A stretch of DNA of 34,069 nucleotides from Pseudomonas sp. RIT409 (GCF_003052515.2 NZ_QARE02000035.1:1-34069), one strand, 5' to 3'; shown: positions 1-8,079, counted from the stretch's first letter. Program-made: numbers and translations. The notes: generated by a model not told the origin, from the letters alone.

Positions 1-165
1 GGCCGGGAGCCGCGAGAGCCGCGCGGCCATGGATGGCCGTCCGCGGCGTGCCCACGGAACGGCACCGGAGGGAAGGGACCCTGACGCAGTCAGGGCCAAA
101 CCAGGAGCAAGCGGTTTTCCTCCATTTTGCCAAGACAAAATGGAGTCGCTCGTAAAGAGCGAAAC
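1..165 (+). repeat. Dispersed hairpin-rich repeat, left copy
   Basis: This stretch recurs in inverted orientation at the other end of the window (about 33895-34053). In the first 58 bases of the two copies I see only two differences (positions 16 and 49). A linker at about 96-117 is the same in both. It folds into a series of hairpins: 18-23/42-47 with an inner stem 25-30/33-38; 79-85/89-95 with loop GCA; 120-129/136-145 with loop CCAAGA; and 146-151/157-162 with loop GTAAA. Several stems differ between the copies yet still pair, while the loops stay the same. Reading frames across it look spurious. The window may start inside the repeat, so its outer edge is unknown. I do not recognise a named family. 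Confidence 0.8.
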
Positions 166-325
166 CTGGCTCCCAGCCCCCGCGCAAACGGATCTGCCCC
201 CATTCTCAGTGGCGCTCATCACACCATTGAACGGTCCCGGCAAAATGGACCCGCTCGTAAGGAACAGAAAACCAACCCACGCACAAACGGATCTGCCCCC
301 AATCTCAGCGGCGCTCAAGACAAAT
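136..325 (+). repeat. Degenerate direct repeat inside left repeat region
   Basis: Two diverged units follow one another. Unit 1 starts at 136 with CAAAATGG and contains GCGCAAACGGATCTGCCCCC from 182. Unit 2 starts at 241 with CAAAATGG and contains GCACAAACGGATCTGCCCCC from 281. The offset between units is about 99-105 bases. Unit 2 lacks the first arm of the CCAAGA hairpin and its GTAAA hairpin is broken, so it looks like a decayed partial copy. A further degenerate relative lies at about 31160-31290. Between this repeat and the end of flgZ (346-396) I see nothing. Confidence 0.6.
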
Positions 326-396
326 ACGAACGGCCCCCACACCCGAGGGCTGCGTTCTTGAACACGCGACCAGCGCCGAGCTTGGAGAACAACCGA

Positions 397-1137
397 TCAG
401 AAATCGTCGTCTTTGTCGAAACGACGTGCTTCCCGTTGCAGGTGATAAACGAAGCGCTCGACCTGACGCTGCACCAAACCACTCATGTTGTGGAAGCGCA
501 CACCGGCAAACGTAGTATTGAAGCGCTCTTCAAAGTGCAGGTGACGCAATTCCACCGCCGTTGTCATGCTGCCGATCGGCAGGTCCGCGGTGAAGCGCTC
601 ATACACTTGCCCCAGTTGCAGCCGCTCGGATTCATCGCCCTCGAAACGCAGCTTGCAGCCGGTGGCCGAGATATCCAGCAGCTTGCCTCTGAGCGGCGCC
701 TTGATCTTGTCGCCATCGAGCTTGATGTCCACCAGCGAAGCCAGCTTCAGCGCGGCACGGAACGCGTTACGGCGCTGGTGATACACCACCTCATGGGGAA
801 GCGGTCCGCTGTAGCTGTGTGGGTCATCGATGATGGTCATCGTGCCTTTGGATTCCCAGGCAACCCGAACGCCGTCGTGAAAGCCTTCGACGCGGAACGG
901 CTCGCCCGCAGCCATGAAGCGCTCGCCGTCGCGGGGGATCATTTCGTCCAGGCCCAAGAGGTTGTTTTCGCGGTCGACTTCGATGACATAGCTCTGGAAA
1001 CGCTGGCTACGCTCGTGAAATGTGATGATCAGCGGATCGTGGCTGTCCATCAGCAATCGCAGGGTGGAAGCAATTTCCAAAGGTGTGGTGATGACCTTCG
1101 GTGGCTGCGGCGCATCGTCCGCACTTAATGCATTCAC
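397..1137 (-). CDS. flgZ: FlgZ, PilZ-domain c-di-GMP flagellar brake
   Basis: This 246-residue protein has a YcgR-type N-terminal domain (about 15-110) and a C-terminal PilZ domain (about 118-240). The PilZ c-di-GMP-binding signatures are visible: RxxxR at 123-127 within QRRNAFR, and DxSxxG at 155-160 (DISATG). Proteins of this family bind c-di-GMP and slow flagellar rotation at the motor. The start is GTG at 1137-1135, because no in-frame ATG exists nearby and a GGAG lies 11 bases upstream. It is the last gene of the flgA-flgM-flgN-flgZ block, the order seen in fluorescent pseudomonads. Identification rests on domain motifs plus synteny, so I am confident. Confidence 0.93.
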   Translation of the reverse strand: MNALSADDAPQPPKVITTPLEIASTLRLLMDSHDPLIITFHERSQRFQSYVIEVDRENNLLGLDEMIPRDGERFMAAGEPFRVEGFHDGVRVAWESKGTMTIIDDPHSYSGPLPHEVVYHQRRNAFRAALKLASLVDIKLDGDKIKAPLRGKLLDISATGCKLRFEGDESERLQLGQVYERFTADLPIGSMTTAVELRHLHFEERFNTTFAGVRFHNMSGLVQRQVERFVYHLQREARRFDKDDDF

Positions 1138-1219
1138 GGTTTATCCATCTCCAGGCAAAAAACGACAGCGTGCGACGCGAGGCATTTTGCCATCATGTTG
1201 CACGCCTTGATACAAGAAC

Positions 1220-1687
1220 TTACGCCTGGCTAAGCGGACGAGGTCTGGCTCTGCCCGATGTCGATCCCCGGCTGTCATACAGCGTCGGCGTGTCGCCACC
1301 GTTGAGGATTCTGAGCTGTTGCGCCGTGGTCAACTGTTGAAGCTGGATCAGACCGCCATTCTGCTCGTTCGCAGCCTGGCATTCGGCAATCAGCGCACTC
1401 AGTTCGTCGCCCGCTTTCAATAACGCCTCACCCACTGACGAGTGCCTGGCCACCTCTTCGAGTCCCGCGCGATTGGCGGGCAGGCCCAGGCTCGACAGCA
1501 GTTGACTGCGTCTGCGTCCGTGCTGTTCGAGCACGATCACCAACGCCTGTTTCTGCGCCAGGATGTGTTCCATTTCGACCATATTGCGGCCGTGAAGGGC
1601 CAGTGACTCGGCCTTCAGGATCTCCAGCAGGTGCTGGGTGGGTGCAATATCGTCCGTGATCAGTTGAAGCAACGTAGTGTCTTGCAT
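1220..1687 (-). CDS. flgN: FlgN, FlgK/FlgL export chaperone
   Basis: A 155-residue, mostly helical, leucine- and glutamine-rich protein of FlgN size. Family members are cytoplasmic type III export chaperones that hold the hook-filament junction proteins FlgK and FlgL before secretion. Both client genes are in this window (15453 and 17509). It follows flgM by 49 bases on the same strand, so both probably share the sigma-28 promoter upstream of flgM. The C-terminal tail after about residue 130 is glycine- and arginine-rich and probably disordered. FlgN sequences diverge strongly, so position between flgM and flgZ supports the call as much as sequence does. Confidence 0.9.
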   Translation of the reverse strand: MQDTTLLQLITDDIAPTQHLLEILKAESLALHGRNMVEMEHILAQKQALVIVLEQHGRRRSQLLSSLGLPANRAGLEEVARHSSVGEALLKAGDELSALIAECQAANEQNGGLIQLQQLTTAQQLRILNGGDTPTLYDSRGSTSGRARPRPLSQA

Positions 1688-1736
1688 CGCATGCCCTGGG
1701 TTTCAAGCGTCCAGAAGCCCCTGCGCGGACCGGGGG

Positions 1737-2054
1737 CTAGCGCTGGGCTTCGAAATTAAGCAGTTTGCTTGCGACTCGGTTGCTGTCGACCTTGTAACTG
1801 CCATCGGCGATCGCCTGCTTCAACTCGGCCACGCGGCTGCTGTTGACAACGGGCTGATCACGCAACGAATCAGTGATCTTCTGCAACTGCTGAGCTTCGC
1901 TGCTCAAACTGACTGTCTCACCGCTGCCGCTTACACCGGAGGTCGTGCTCACCGTCGCCGGGGCGTCGGCTTTGCCTGCTTCCTTGGTGCTGGGCGTACG
2001 AGACGTACCGCCCACGGTAGTGGAACTATTCAAACGACTGAAGTCGATGACCAT
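1737..2054 (-). CDS. flgM: FlgM, anti-sigma-28 factor
   Basis: A 105-residue protein starting MVIDFSRLN. It has a low-complexity Ser/Thr/Gly-rich N-terminal half (about 10-50) and a helical C-terminal half (about 52-105) that in this family binds and inhibits the flagellar sigma factor FliA until FlgM is exported through the finished hook-basal body. I chose the ATG at 2054-2052. An in-frame extension to 2162 would run through the sigma-28 promoter at 2092-2118, and GAGG lies upstream of the chosen ATG. The sigma-28 promoter implies feedback control, with FliA driving its own inhibitor. It probably forms an operon with flgN. Confidence 0.93.
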   Translation of the reverse strand: MVIDFSRLNSSTTVGGTSRTPSTKEAGKADAPATVSTTSGVSGSGETVSLSSEAQQLQKITDSLRDQPVVNSSRVAELKQAIADGSYKVDSNRVASKLLNFEAQR

Positions 2055-2091
2055 GATTGAAAAACCTCTGGGTTCTAGGACGCTTGCCTTG

Positions 2092-2118
2092 GTTTCGGCC
2101 AAACCCGGAATAACTTTA
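2092..2118 (-). promoter_or_regulatory. Sigma-28 (FliA) promoter of flgMN
   Basis: On the minus strand the sequence reads TAAAGTTA (2118-2111), an 11-base spacer (2110-2100), then GCCGAAAC (2099-2092). The FliA consensus is TAAAGTTT-N11-GCCGATAA, so the spacing is exact and both boxes match well. It ends 37 bases before the flgM ATG. FliA-driven flgM expression is established in other flagellated gamma-proteobacteria. Confidence 0.85.
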
Positions 2119-2216
2119 GGGCCCGTGCGAAAACAGTCTCGAATGGACTTCGCGGGGGGCATGACGGTTCCGAGTGTAGAAAAAGCGCAAGCGCGGCGCC
2201 AGAGGAATCGACCTTG

Positions 2217-2978
2217 TTACATAGGCACCTCGACCTGCCCGGGGGCGACGATGTTGGCCTTGATCACGCGTTTGGAATTGAGGTTCTTGACCCGGATTTG
2301 CTCGTTGAAACCGCCGTCGGACAGCGCTTCCCCCGGCATGCGCACGCTCATCGACCCGCTGCGTGCGCTGATGACCACTTGATCGCCCTTGCGGACCATT
2401 TGCGGCTGTTCCAGGTGAACGGGTGTCAGGATCTGGTCGATGACCGTTGGTCGGACCACCTTTTGACCGACCGCCTGATCGAGCGAATCCAGGAAGCCTT
2501 GGCCCAACAGGCTGACGTCGCGTTCGCGAAGGGCGACATCGCCTTCGCTCACGATGGCGTCACGCTTGAGGGGGCGCACAACGGTCACCACGTTGCGAAA
2601 CAGATGCACCTGGGCGGGCACGAAGACGGTCCACGGTGCGCTGCCTTCGCACCGCAGTTTGACGGTCACGCGGCCGATGGGCTGAGCGGGGCTTTCGAGG
2701 GTCGCTGTCAAATCCTTGTCGCAATGCGGCATGCGCAGGCGAGGGTCGAGTTGCTTGACTTCAATCTCGTAGCGCCCCTGGGTCTGACTGGTGGCCAAAT
2801 AGTCTTCAACAGTGAATTCAAGAAAGCCCTGGGTGACGCCGATAAGTTGTTCAGGCAGCGTCACATTGTCTGCGCGGCAAGCATTTGCGCCGCCCAGCAG
2901 GCACACGACCGCCAGCACGCCGAAGAAATGGCGGCTGGCGCTTGTCAGGTGTCGGGATACTGTCGTTAATATGCTCAT
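2217..2978 (-). CDS. flgA: FlgA, P-ring assembly chaperone
   Basis: A 253-residue protein with a signal peptide: a hydrophobic segment at about 16-30 and a likely cleavage after NACRA near residue 37. A C-terminal SAF-like domain includes the segment PLKRDAIVSEGDVALRERD. FlgA is the periplasmic chaperone that helps FlgI polymerise into the P ring around the rod; flgI is at 13045. I chose ATG at 2978-2976. Upstream in-frame ATGs (3008, 3056) would fall upstream of a sigma-54 promoter at 2990-3004. No clear Shine-Dalgarno precedes the chosen ATG. It is transcribed divergently from cheV, and flgM follows on the same strand with its own promoter. Confidence 0.92.
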   Translation of the reverse strand: MSILTTVSRHLTSASRHFFGVLAVVCLLGGANACRADNVTLPEQLIGVTQGFLEFTVEDYLATSQTQGRYEIEVKQLDPRLRMPHCDKDLTATLESPAQPIGRVTVKLRCEGSAPWTVFVPAQVHLFRNVVTVVRPLKRDAIVSEGDVALRERDVSLLGQGFLDSLDQAVGQKVVRPTVIDQILTPVHLEQPQMVRKGDQVVISARSGSMSVRMPGEALSDGGFNEQIRVKNLNSKRVIKANIVAPGQVEVPM

Positions 2979-2989
2979 GACGGGTAGAT

Positions 2990-3004
2990 AGCAAGGCCCG
3001 TGCC
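2990..3004 (-). promoter_or_regulatory. Sigma-54 (RpoN) promoter of flgA
   Basis: The minus strand reads GGCACGGGCCTTGCT. GG and GC are 10 bases apart, matching the -24/-12 consensus TGGCACG-N4-TTGCT except for the first base (C for T). Early flagellar genes in Pseudomonas are driven by RpoN with FleQ. The expected transcription start falls within a few bases of the flgA ATG, leaving almost no leader. Confidence 0.72.
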
Positions 3005-3054
3005 GCATGCCAATCCGGCACTGCGCAATTGGTCGTTTTTGGGGAGGGTAGTGC

Positions 3055-3987
3055 ATGGCTGGTATTTTGGATTCAGTGAACCAGCGCACTCAACTGGTGG
3101 GGCAGAACCGCCTTGAACTGTTGCTGTTCCGTCTGGACGGCAAGCAGTTGTACGGGATCAACGTGTTCAAGGTAAAAGAGGTGCTTCAGTGCCCGAAACT
3201 TACCCTCATGCCCAAGTCCAGTCCGATTGTGCGCGGAGTGGCGAACATCCGGGGCGGAACCATTCCGATCCTCGATCTGGCGCTGGCCACCGGCTCGAAG
3301 GCGCTGAGCAACATCGATAATGCGTTTGTGATCATTACCGAATACAACACCAAGATTCAGGGTTTCCTGGTGCATTCGGTCGAACGCATCGTGAATATGA
3401 ACTGGGAAGCCATTCATCCACCGCCCAAGGGTACCGGTCGCGATCACTACCTCACGGCGGTGACCCGGATCGATAACCAGTTGGTGGAAATCATCGACGT
3501 GGAGAAGATCCTCGCCGAAGTGGCGCCGGTCTCGGAAAATATCTCCGTAGGTGTGGTGAGTGCAGAGGTCCAGCATAAGGCGCTGTCCCTGCGGGTGCTG
3601 ACCGTGGATGACTCCTCGGTGGCGCGGAAACAGGTCACGCGCTGCCTGGAAACCGTGGGCGTTGAAGTGACGGCGTTGAATGACGGTCGTCAGGCACTCG
3701 ATTACCTGCGCAAACTGGTGGACGAGGGTAAAAAGCCCGAAGAAGAATTCCTGATGATGATCTCCGACATTGAAATGCCGGAGATGGATGGCTACACCTT
3801 GACCGCCGAAATTCGCAGCGACCCGCGTATGCAGAAGCTTCACATCGTGCTGCACACGTCGCTGTCGGGCGTGTTCAACCAGGCGATGGTCAAGAAGGTG
3901 GGCGCCGACGATTTTCTGGCCAAGTTCCGGCCGGACGATCTTGCGGCTAGAGTGGTAGATCGTATCAGGGCGGCGGACATCAGCTGA
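3055..3987 (+). CDS. cheV: CheV, CheW-REC chemotaxis coupling protein
   Basis: A 310-residue protein with a CheW-like domain (about 15-160) and a C-terminal receiver domain (about 178-305). Receiver residues are all present: acidic pair D185-D186, phosphoacceptor D238 (SDIEMPEMDG), T268 and K290. CheV couples chemoreceptors to CheA, and phosphorylation of its receiver serves adaptation. The ATG at 3055 is preceded by a strong GGGGAGGG. It is divergent from flgA, with 76 bases between the two start codons, and cheR follows 41 bases downstream. I see no convincing promoter for it in that gap. Confidence 0.95.
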   Translation: MAGILDSVNQRTQLVGQNRLELLLFRLDGKQLYGINVFKVKEVLQCPKLTLMPKSSPIVRGVANIRGGTIPILDLALATGSKALSNIDNAFVIITEYNTKIQGFLVHSVERIVNMNWEAIHPPPKGTGRDHYLTAVTRIDNQLVEIIDVEKILAEVAPVSENISVGVVSAEVQHKALSLRVLTVDDSSVARKQVTRCLETVGVEVTALNDGRQALDYLRKLVDEGKKPEEEFLMMISDIEMPEMDGYTLTAEIRSDPRMQKLHIVLHTSLSGVFNQAMVKKVGADDFLAKFRPDDLAARVVDRIRAADIS

Positions 3988-4028
3988 GGAAACGCTTCCT
4001 CGGCTGTTCACATGATTTGAGAGGCGGC

Positions 4029-4856
4029 ATGTCTACAGGTAATTTGGATTTTGAGCAGTTCCGGGGCTTCCTGGAAAAAGCCTGTGGCATTTTGCTGGGT
4101 GAAAACAAGCAATATCTGGTCTCCAGCCGCCTGAACAAGCTGATGGAGCAGCAGGGCATCAAGTCCTTGGGCGAACTGATCCAGCGCATTCAGAGTCAGC
4201 CGCGCAGTGGCCTGCGCGAGCAGGTGGTGGATGCGATGACCACCAACGAAACCCTGTGGTTCCGAGACACCTATCCGTTCGAGGTGCTCAAGAGCAAGGT
4301 GTTGCCGGAGCAGCTCAAGGCCAGTCCGGGCCTGCGTCCGCGGATCTGGTCGGCAGCCTGCTCTTCGGGGCAGGAGCCGTACTCGTTGTCGATGTCGATC
4401 GATGAGTTCGAGCGCAGCAACCCTGGCTTGTTGAAAGCCGGCGCACAGATTGTGGCGACGGACCTGTCCGGCAGCATGCTCAATAACTGTAAGACAGGGG
4501 AGTACGACAGCCTTGCGATCGGCCGGGGCCTGTCGCCCGATCGGTTGCAGCGCTATTTCGATCAGAAAACGCCCGGACGTTGGACGGTCAAGGCGCCGAT
4601 CAAGAGTCGCGTGGAGTTCCGCTCGTTCAACCTGCTGGACAGCTATGCGGCGCTGGGCAAGTTCGACATCGTGTTCTGTCGGAACGTGTTGATCTATTTC
4701 TCCGCCGAGGTCAAGAAGGACATCCTGCTGCGCATTCACGCCACGTTGAAGCCAGGGGGCTACCTGTTCCTCGGGGCATCGGAGGCGTTGAACGGCTTGC
4801 CGGATCATTATCAGATGGTGCAATGCAGCCCTGGGATCATTTACCAGGCTAAGTGA
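4029..4856 (+). CDS. cheR: CheR, chemoreceptor glutamate methyltransferase
   Basis: A 275-residue enzyme that transfers methyl groups from S-adenosylmethionine to glutamates of chemoreceptors. The N-terminal helical domain (about 1-75) ends in TTNETLWFRD (71-80). The SAM-binding core starts with WSAACSSGQEPYSL (107-120) and includes ATDLS (143-147) and the later FCRNVLIYF. I chose ATG at 4029, with GAGAGG four bases upstream, over the in-frame TTG at 4017. It is co-transcribed with cheV and followed by a terminator at 4876. No receptor-binding C-terminal extension is present; length is normal. Confidence 0.95.
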   Translation: MSTGNLDFEQFRGFLEKACGILLGENKQYLVSSRLNKLMEQQGIKSLGELIQRIQSQPRSGLREQVVDAMTTNETLWFRDTYPFEVLKSKVLPEQLKASPGLRPRIWSAACSSGQEPYSLSMSIDEFERSNPGLLKAGAQIVATDLSGSMLNNCKTGEYDSLAIGRGLSPDRLQRYFDQKTPGRWTVKAPIKSRVEFRSFNLLDSYAALGKFDIVFCRNVLIYFSAEVKKDILLRIHATLKPGGYLFLGASEALNGLPDHYQMVQCSPGIIYQAK

Positions 4857-4875
4857 AGCGCACGACGAGCTACCG

Positions 4876-4905
4876 AAAACCCGGCCGGATTGCCGGGTTT
4901 TTTTT
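4876..4905 (+). terminator. Rho-independent terminator after cheR
   Basis: A perfect 10-bp stem AAAACCCGGC / GCCGGGTTTT (4876-4885 and 4892-4901) with a six-base loop runs into a T tract to 4905. It ends the cheV-cheR unit. The gap 4857-5130 otherwise holds the flgB sigma-54 promoter at 5064-5080; I see nothing else definable in it. Confidence 0.92.
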
Positions 4906-5063
4906 ATGCGCGCGGGATGCAGGCATCAGGCGTTCGACAACCGGCAAAAAATCGGCGCGGGCATTGCCGCTTTGCCCGTGCACAGCGGTAATCGCTTGCC
5001 GCTTTTCTGGCATATCAGGTTGCTACCCACCCCAAACGCCAGCAAATACGGCGCATCGCCGAG

Positions 5064-5080
5064 TTGGCACGGCCCTTGCT
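5064..5080 (+). promoter_or_regulatory. Sigma-54 (RpoN) promoter of flgB operon
   Basis: TTGGCACGGCCCTTGCT is an essentially perfect -24/-12 element with GG at 5066-5067 and GC at 5078-5079, 10 bases apart. It predicts a start near 5091, about 40 bases before the flgB ATG. In Pseudomonas this operon is RpoN-dependent with FleQ/FleR control. Confidence 0.9.
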
Positions 5081-5130
5081 CAACGACTTGCAGTCACGAA
5101 CATCTGGTCAACCGATAAAGGTTTCCCGAC

Positions 5131-5538
5131 ATGAGCATCAGCTTCGAAAACGCACTGGGCATCCACGAGAAGGCGCTGAATTTCCGCGCCCAACGTGCCG
5201 AGGTGCTGGCCAACAACATCACCAACGCCGACACGCCGAACTACAAGGCGCGCGACCTGGATTTCTCCAAGGTGCTGGCCGCCGAAAGCGACAAGGCCAA
5301 GAACGGTACCTTTGCGCTGAATGTCACCAACGCCCACCACATCGAGGCGCAAGGGATGGACACCGGCGAAGCGAGCTTGCTGTACCGCACGCCCTCGCAG
5401 CCGTCGCTGGACCAGAACACCGTCGATGCTCAGGTGGAAAATGCCAACTACGCCGAGAACGCCGTCGGTTTCCAGGCCAGCTTCACCTTGCTCAACAGTA
5501 AGTTCAAAGGGCTGGTTTCGGCCCTGCGCGGAGAATAA
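5131..5538 (+). CDS. flgB: FlgB, proximal rod protein
   Basis: A 135-residue rod protein. The N-terminal helix carries the rod/hook-family signature (residues about 10-40), including EVLANNITNADTPNYKAR. It has no cleavable signal and is exported through the flagellar type III apparatus to form the proximal rod with FlgC and FlgF. It is the first gene of the hook-rod operon, with a sigma-54 promoter 50 bases upstream. The ATG is preceded by AAAGG at a spacing of about 9. flgC follows after three bases. Confidence 0.96.
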   Translation: MSISFENALGIHEKALNFRAQRAEVLANNITNADTPNYKARDLDFSKVLAAESDKAKNGTFALNVTNAHHIEAQGMDTGEASLLYRTPSQPSLDQNTVDAQVENANYAENAVGFQASFTLLNSKFKGLVSALRGE

Positions 5539-5541
5539 TTC

Positions 5542-5985
5542 ATGTCCCTGTCCAGTGTTTTCAATATTGCCGGTAGTGGCATGAGTGCCCAGAACACTCG
5601 CCTGAACACCGTCGCCAGTAACATCGCCAACGCCGAAACGGTCTCCTCCAGCTTGGACAAGACCTACCGCGCGCGGCACCCGGTGTTCGCCACTGTGTTC
5701 CAGGGCCAACAAGCCGGTGGCAGTGCTTCGCTGTTCGAAGAGCAGGGCCAGGCCGGCACCGGGGTACAAGTGGCGGGCATCATCGAAGACCCTTCCAACC
5801 TGGAAGCGCGTTACGAGCCCAATCACCCGGCCGCTGACAAGAACGGCTATGTCTATTACCCGAACGTCAACGTGGTCAATGAGATGGCCGACATGATCTC
5901 GGCCAGCCGTTCGTTCCAGACCAACGCGGAAATCATGAACACCGCCAAAACAATGATGCAGAAGGTCCTGACCCTGGGTCAGTGA
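5542..5985 (+). CDS. flgC: FlgC, proximal rod protein
   Basis: A 147-residue rod protein of normal length. The N-terminus MSLSSVFNIAGSGMSAQNTR leads into the ASNIANAET motif, and the C-terminal helix (about 110-147) includes NVVNEMADMISASRSFQTN, both diagnostic for FlgB/FlgC/FlgG-type axial proteins. It assembles with FlgB in the proximal rod. The ATG follows GGAG at a spacing of 9, three bases after flgB, so translation is probably coupled. flgD starts 15 bases downstream. Confidence 0.96.
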   Translation: MSLSSVFNIAGSGMSAQNTRLNTVASNIANAETVSSSLDKTYRARHPVFATVFQGQQAGGSASLFEEQGQAGTGVQVAGIIEDPSNLEARYEPNHPAADKNGYVYYPNVNVVNEMADMISASRSFQTNAEIMNTAKTMMQKVLTLGQ

Positions 5986-6000
5986 TAAGGGGCGCATGCA

Positions 6001-6696
6001 ATGACCGTTACCAACGACACCAGCGCCAGCGACTACATCAAGTCGCTGCAGAAGCCCACGTCGGACAAGACGGGCGACAGCACCACAGGTGCCAACAGCC
6101 TGGGCAAAGACGCGTTTCTGCAATTGCTGGTGACCCAGATGCAGAACCAGAACCCGCTCGATCCACAGGACAACAGCCAGTTCGTCGCGCAGCTGGCGCA
6201 GTTCAGCAGTCTGGAATCCATCCAGAACCTGAACACCTCGGTCGATGCGATCGGCGGCATGTATCAGTCCTCGCAAGCGTTGCAGGCCTCGTCCCTCGTG
6301 GGCCGCTCGGTGATCGTCGACGGCGGATCGACCCACGTCGACACCGCCAAAGAAATGACCGGCCAGGTCGTGCTGCCTTCGACCAGTACCCTGACCACCG
6401 TCAGCGTCTACGACAGTACGGGCAGCGTGGTGCGCACCATCGATCTGGGCGAGCAGAAGGCGGGCAAGGCCAGCTTTACCTGGGATGGCAAGGACGAGGC
6501 CGGCAATACTCTGGCATCGGGCAACTACAGCTTCAAGGCGCAAGGCACCCTGGACGGCACCAAGACGGGCTTGACCACCTACCTGCCCGCGACGGTGACC
6601 AGTGTCACCATGGGCTCGGCAGGCAGCGCAATGACTCTCAATCTGGCCGACGGCACCAACATTGCCTTGTCCAAAGTTCAACAAATCGGGATCTAG
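6001..6696 (+). CDS. flgD: FlgD, hook cap / hook assembly protein
   Basis: A 231-residue protein. The conserved FlgD N-terminal motif FLQLLVTQMQNQNPLDP lies at about 39-55, followed by a beta-rich FLG-fold region (about 85-190) with TFTWDGKDEAGN-like residues. FlgD caps the growing hook so that FlgE subunits can polymerise, and is lost when the hook is complete. The ATG follows AAGGGG. It sits between flgC and flgE as usual; both E-type subunit genes that could use this cap are immediately downstream. Confidence 0.96.
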   Translation: MTVTNDTSASDYIKSLQKPTSDKTGDSTTGANSLGKDAFLQLLVTQMQNQNPLDPQDNSQFVAQLAQFSSLESIQNLNTSVDAIGGMYQSSQALQASSLVGRSVIVDGGSTHVDTAKEMTGQVVLPSTSTLTTVSVYDSTGSVVRTIDLGEQKAGKASFTWDGKDEAGNTLASGNYSFKAQGTLDGTKTGLTTYLPATVTSVTMGSAGSAMTLNLADGTNIALSKVQQIGI

Positions 6697-6724
6697 AGCC
6701 GACTCGACGGCGCAGGAGTGAAGT

Positions 6725-8050
6725 ATGTCTTTCAATATCGGTCTGAGTGGGCTCTACGCAGCGAACAAAAGCCTCGACGTCGCGGGCAACAACATTGCCA
6801 ACGTCGCGACGGTCGGCTTCAAGGCGTCCCGCGCGGAATTCGCTGACCAATACGCCCAATCCATCCGTGGTACCTCGGGCGGTACCAACGTCGGCAGCGG
6901 CGTGTACACCGCTGCGGTGACCCAGCAATTTACGCAGGGCACCCTGACCACGGGCACCGGGCGCGACCTGGACCTGGCCATCAACGGCAACGGCTTCTTC
7001 CAGCTGAGCAACAATGGCGAGAAGCTGTACACCCGCGCCGGTAACTTCCATACCGACAGCGCTGGCAACATCATCGACAACAACGGCAACAACCTGCAGG
7101 GCTACGGCGTCGATGCCAACGGCAACGTGATGACCGGTGTGCTGACCAACCTGCGGGTCGATACCTCGAACATGCCGCCGAAAGCGACCGGTGACATCAA
7201 CATCAAATCGAACCTGGATTCCTCCAAGCCCATTTCGACGGGCGCGGCGTTCGATCCGGCCGACACCACCACCTACACGTCGACGTTCAGCACCCCGATC
7301 TACGACAGTCAGGGTAACGAGCACACGCTGTCGCAGTATTTCCGCAAGACCGACACCAACTCCTGGACCATGTACACGTTGATCGATGGTCGCAACATGC
7401 AGGACCCGGTCACTGAGCCGGCGGTCGCGGCAGACCAGACTCAACTGAAGTTCGATTCGGCTGGCAACCTGATCACCAGCCCGGCGCCGACCTCGACTTC
7501 TGGCGTGGTTGTGAACGCGGACGGCACCTTCACCCTCCACGGCTGGGTACCGGCGCAGAGCAAGACGGTCGGTTCGACCACCACTTGGGTGGCCAACGGT
7601 GCCTCTTCCAAGGAGATGAAGCTGGACATGCTGGCGACCTCGCAGACCAACGCTGCTGGCGGCGCGATCTCCAAGACCCAGGACGGTAACTACACCGGCC
7701 AGATCAGCGCGATGAACGTGGACTCCAGTGGCAACCTGTTCGCCAACTACACCAACGGGCAGTCCAAAGTGATCGGTCAAGTGGCGCTGACCACATTCGC
7801 CAACGCCCAGGGCCTGGCCCCGGCTGGTGGCACCATGTGGCGTCAAACCTATGCGTCGGGCATCCCGGTCACGGGTGCGCCGGAGTCGGGTACGCTGGGC
7901 AGCATTACCGGATCGGCGCTGGAAGAATCCAACGTTGACCTGACCGGCGAACTGGTTCAACTGATCAAGGCGCAAAGTAACTATCAGGCGAACGCAAAAA
8001 CGATTTCGACCGAGAGCACCATCCTGCAGACGACCATCCAGATGACCTGA
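6725..8050 (+). CDS. flgE: FlgE, flagellar hook protein
   Basis: A 441-residue hook protein of ordinary Pseudomonas length. The N-terminal helix carries LDVAGNNIANVATVGFKASR (about 17-36). A single FlaE-type D2 domain holds the motif HTLSQYFRK and later HGWVPAQ. The C-terminal helix carries SNVDLTGELVQLIKAQSNYQ. Secreted by the flagellar type III system, it polymerises into the hook. GGAG lies upstream of the ATG. A rho-independent terminator follows at 8080, so this is probably the last gene of the flgBCDE unit. Confidence 0.96.
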   Translation: MSFNIGLSGLYAANKSLDVAGNNIANVATVGFKASRAEFADQYAQSIRGTSGGTNVGSGVYTAAVTQQFTQGTLTTGTGRDLDLAINGNGFFQLSNNGEKLYTRAGNFHTDSAGNIIDNNGNNLQGYGVDANGNVMTGVLTNLRVDTSNMPPKATGDINIKSNLDSSKPISTGAAFDPADTTTYTSTFSTPIYDSQGNEHTLSQYFRKTDTNSWTMYTLIDGRNMQDPVTEPAVAADQTQLKFDSAGNLITSPAPTSTSGVVVNADGTFTLHGWVPAQSKTVGSTTTWVANGASSKEMKLDMLATSQTNAAGGAISKTQDGNYTGQISAMNVDSSGNLFANYTNGQSKVIGQVALTTFANAQGLAPAGGTMWRQTYASGIPVTGAPESGTLGSITGSALEESNVDLTGELVQLIKAQSNYQANAKTISTESTILQTTIQMT

Positions 8051-8079
8051 TCAAGGTCCTTTGAACAGGCTTCACCCTG

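Noticed and set aside
29..1128. Open frames across the left repeat and antisense to flgZ
   Set aside because: They run through hairpin repeats and then opposite to a clear PilZ gene; no domain is visible.
2979..3054. Sigma-54 promoter for cheV in the divergent gap
   Set aside because: A GGCAC occurs on the plus strand near 3016, but no GC/TTGC follows at the right distance.
5080..6735. 551-codon minus-strand open frame opposite flgB-flgD
   Set aside because: It is a high-G+C shadow of well-identified genes on the plus strand and has no recognisable motifs.
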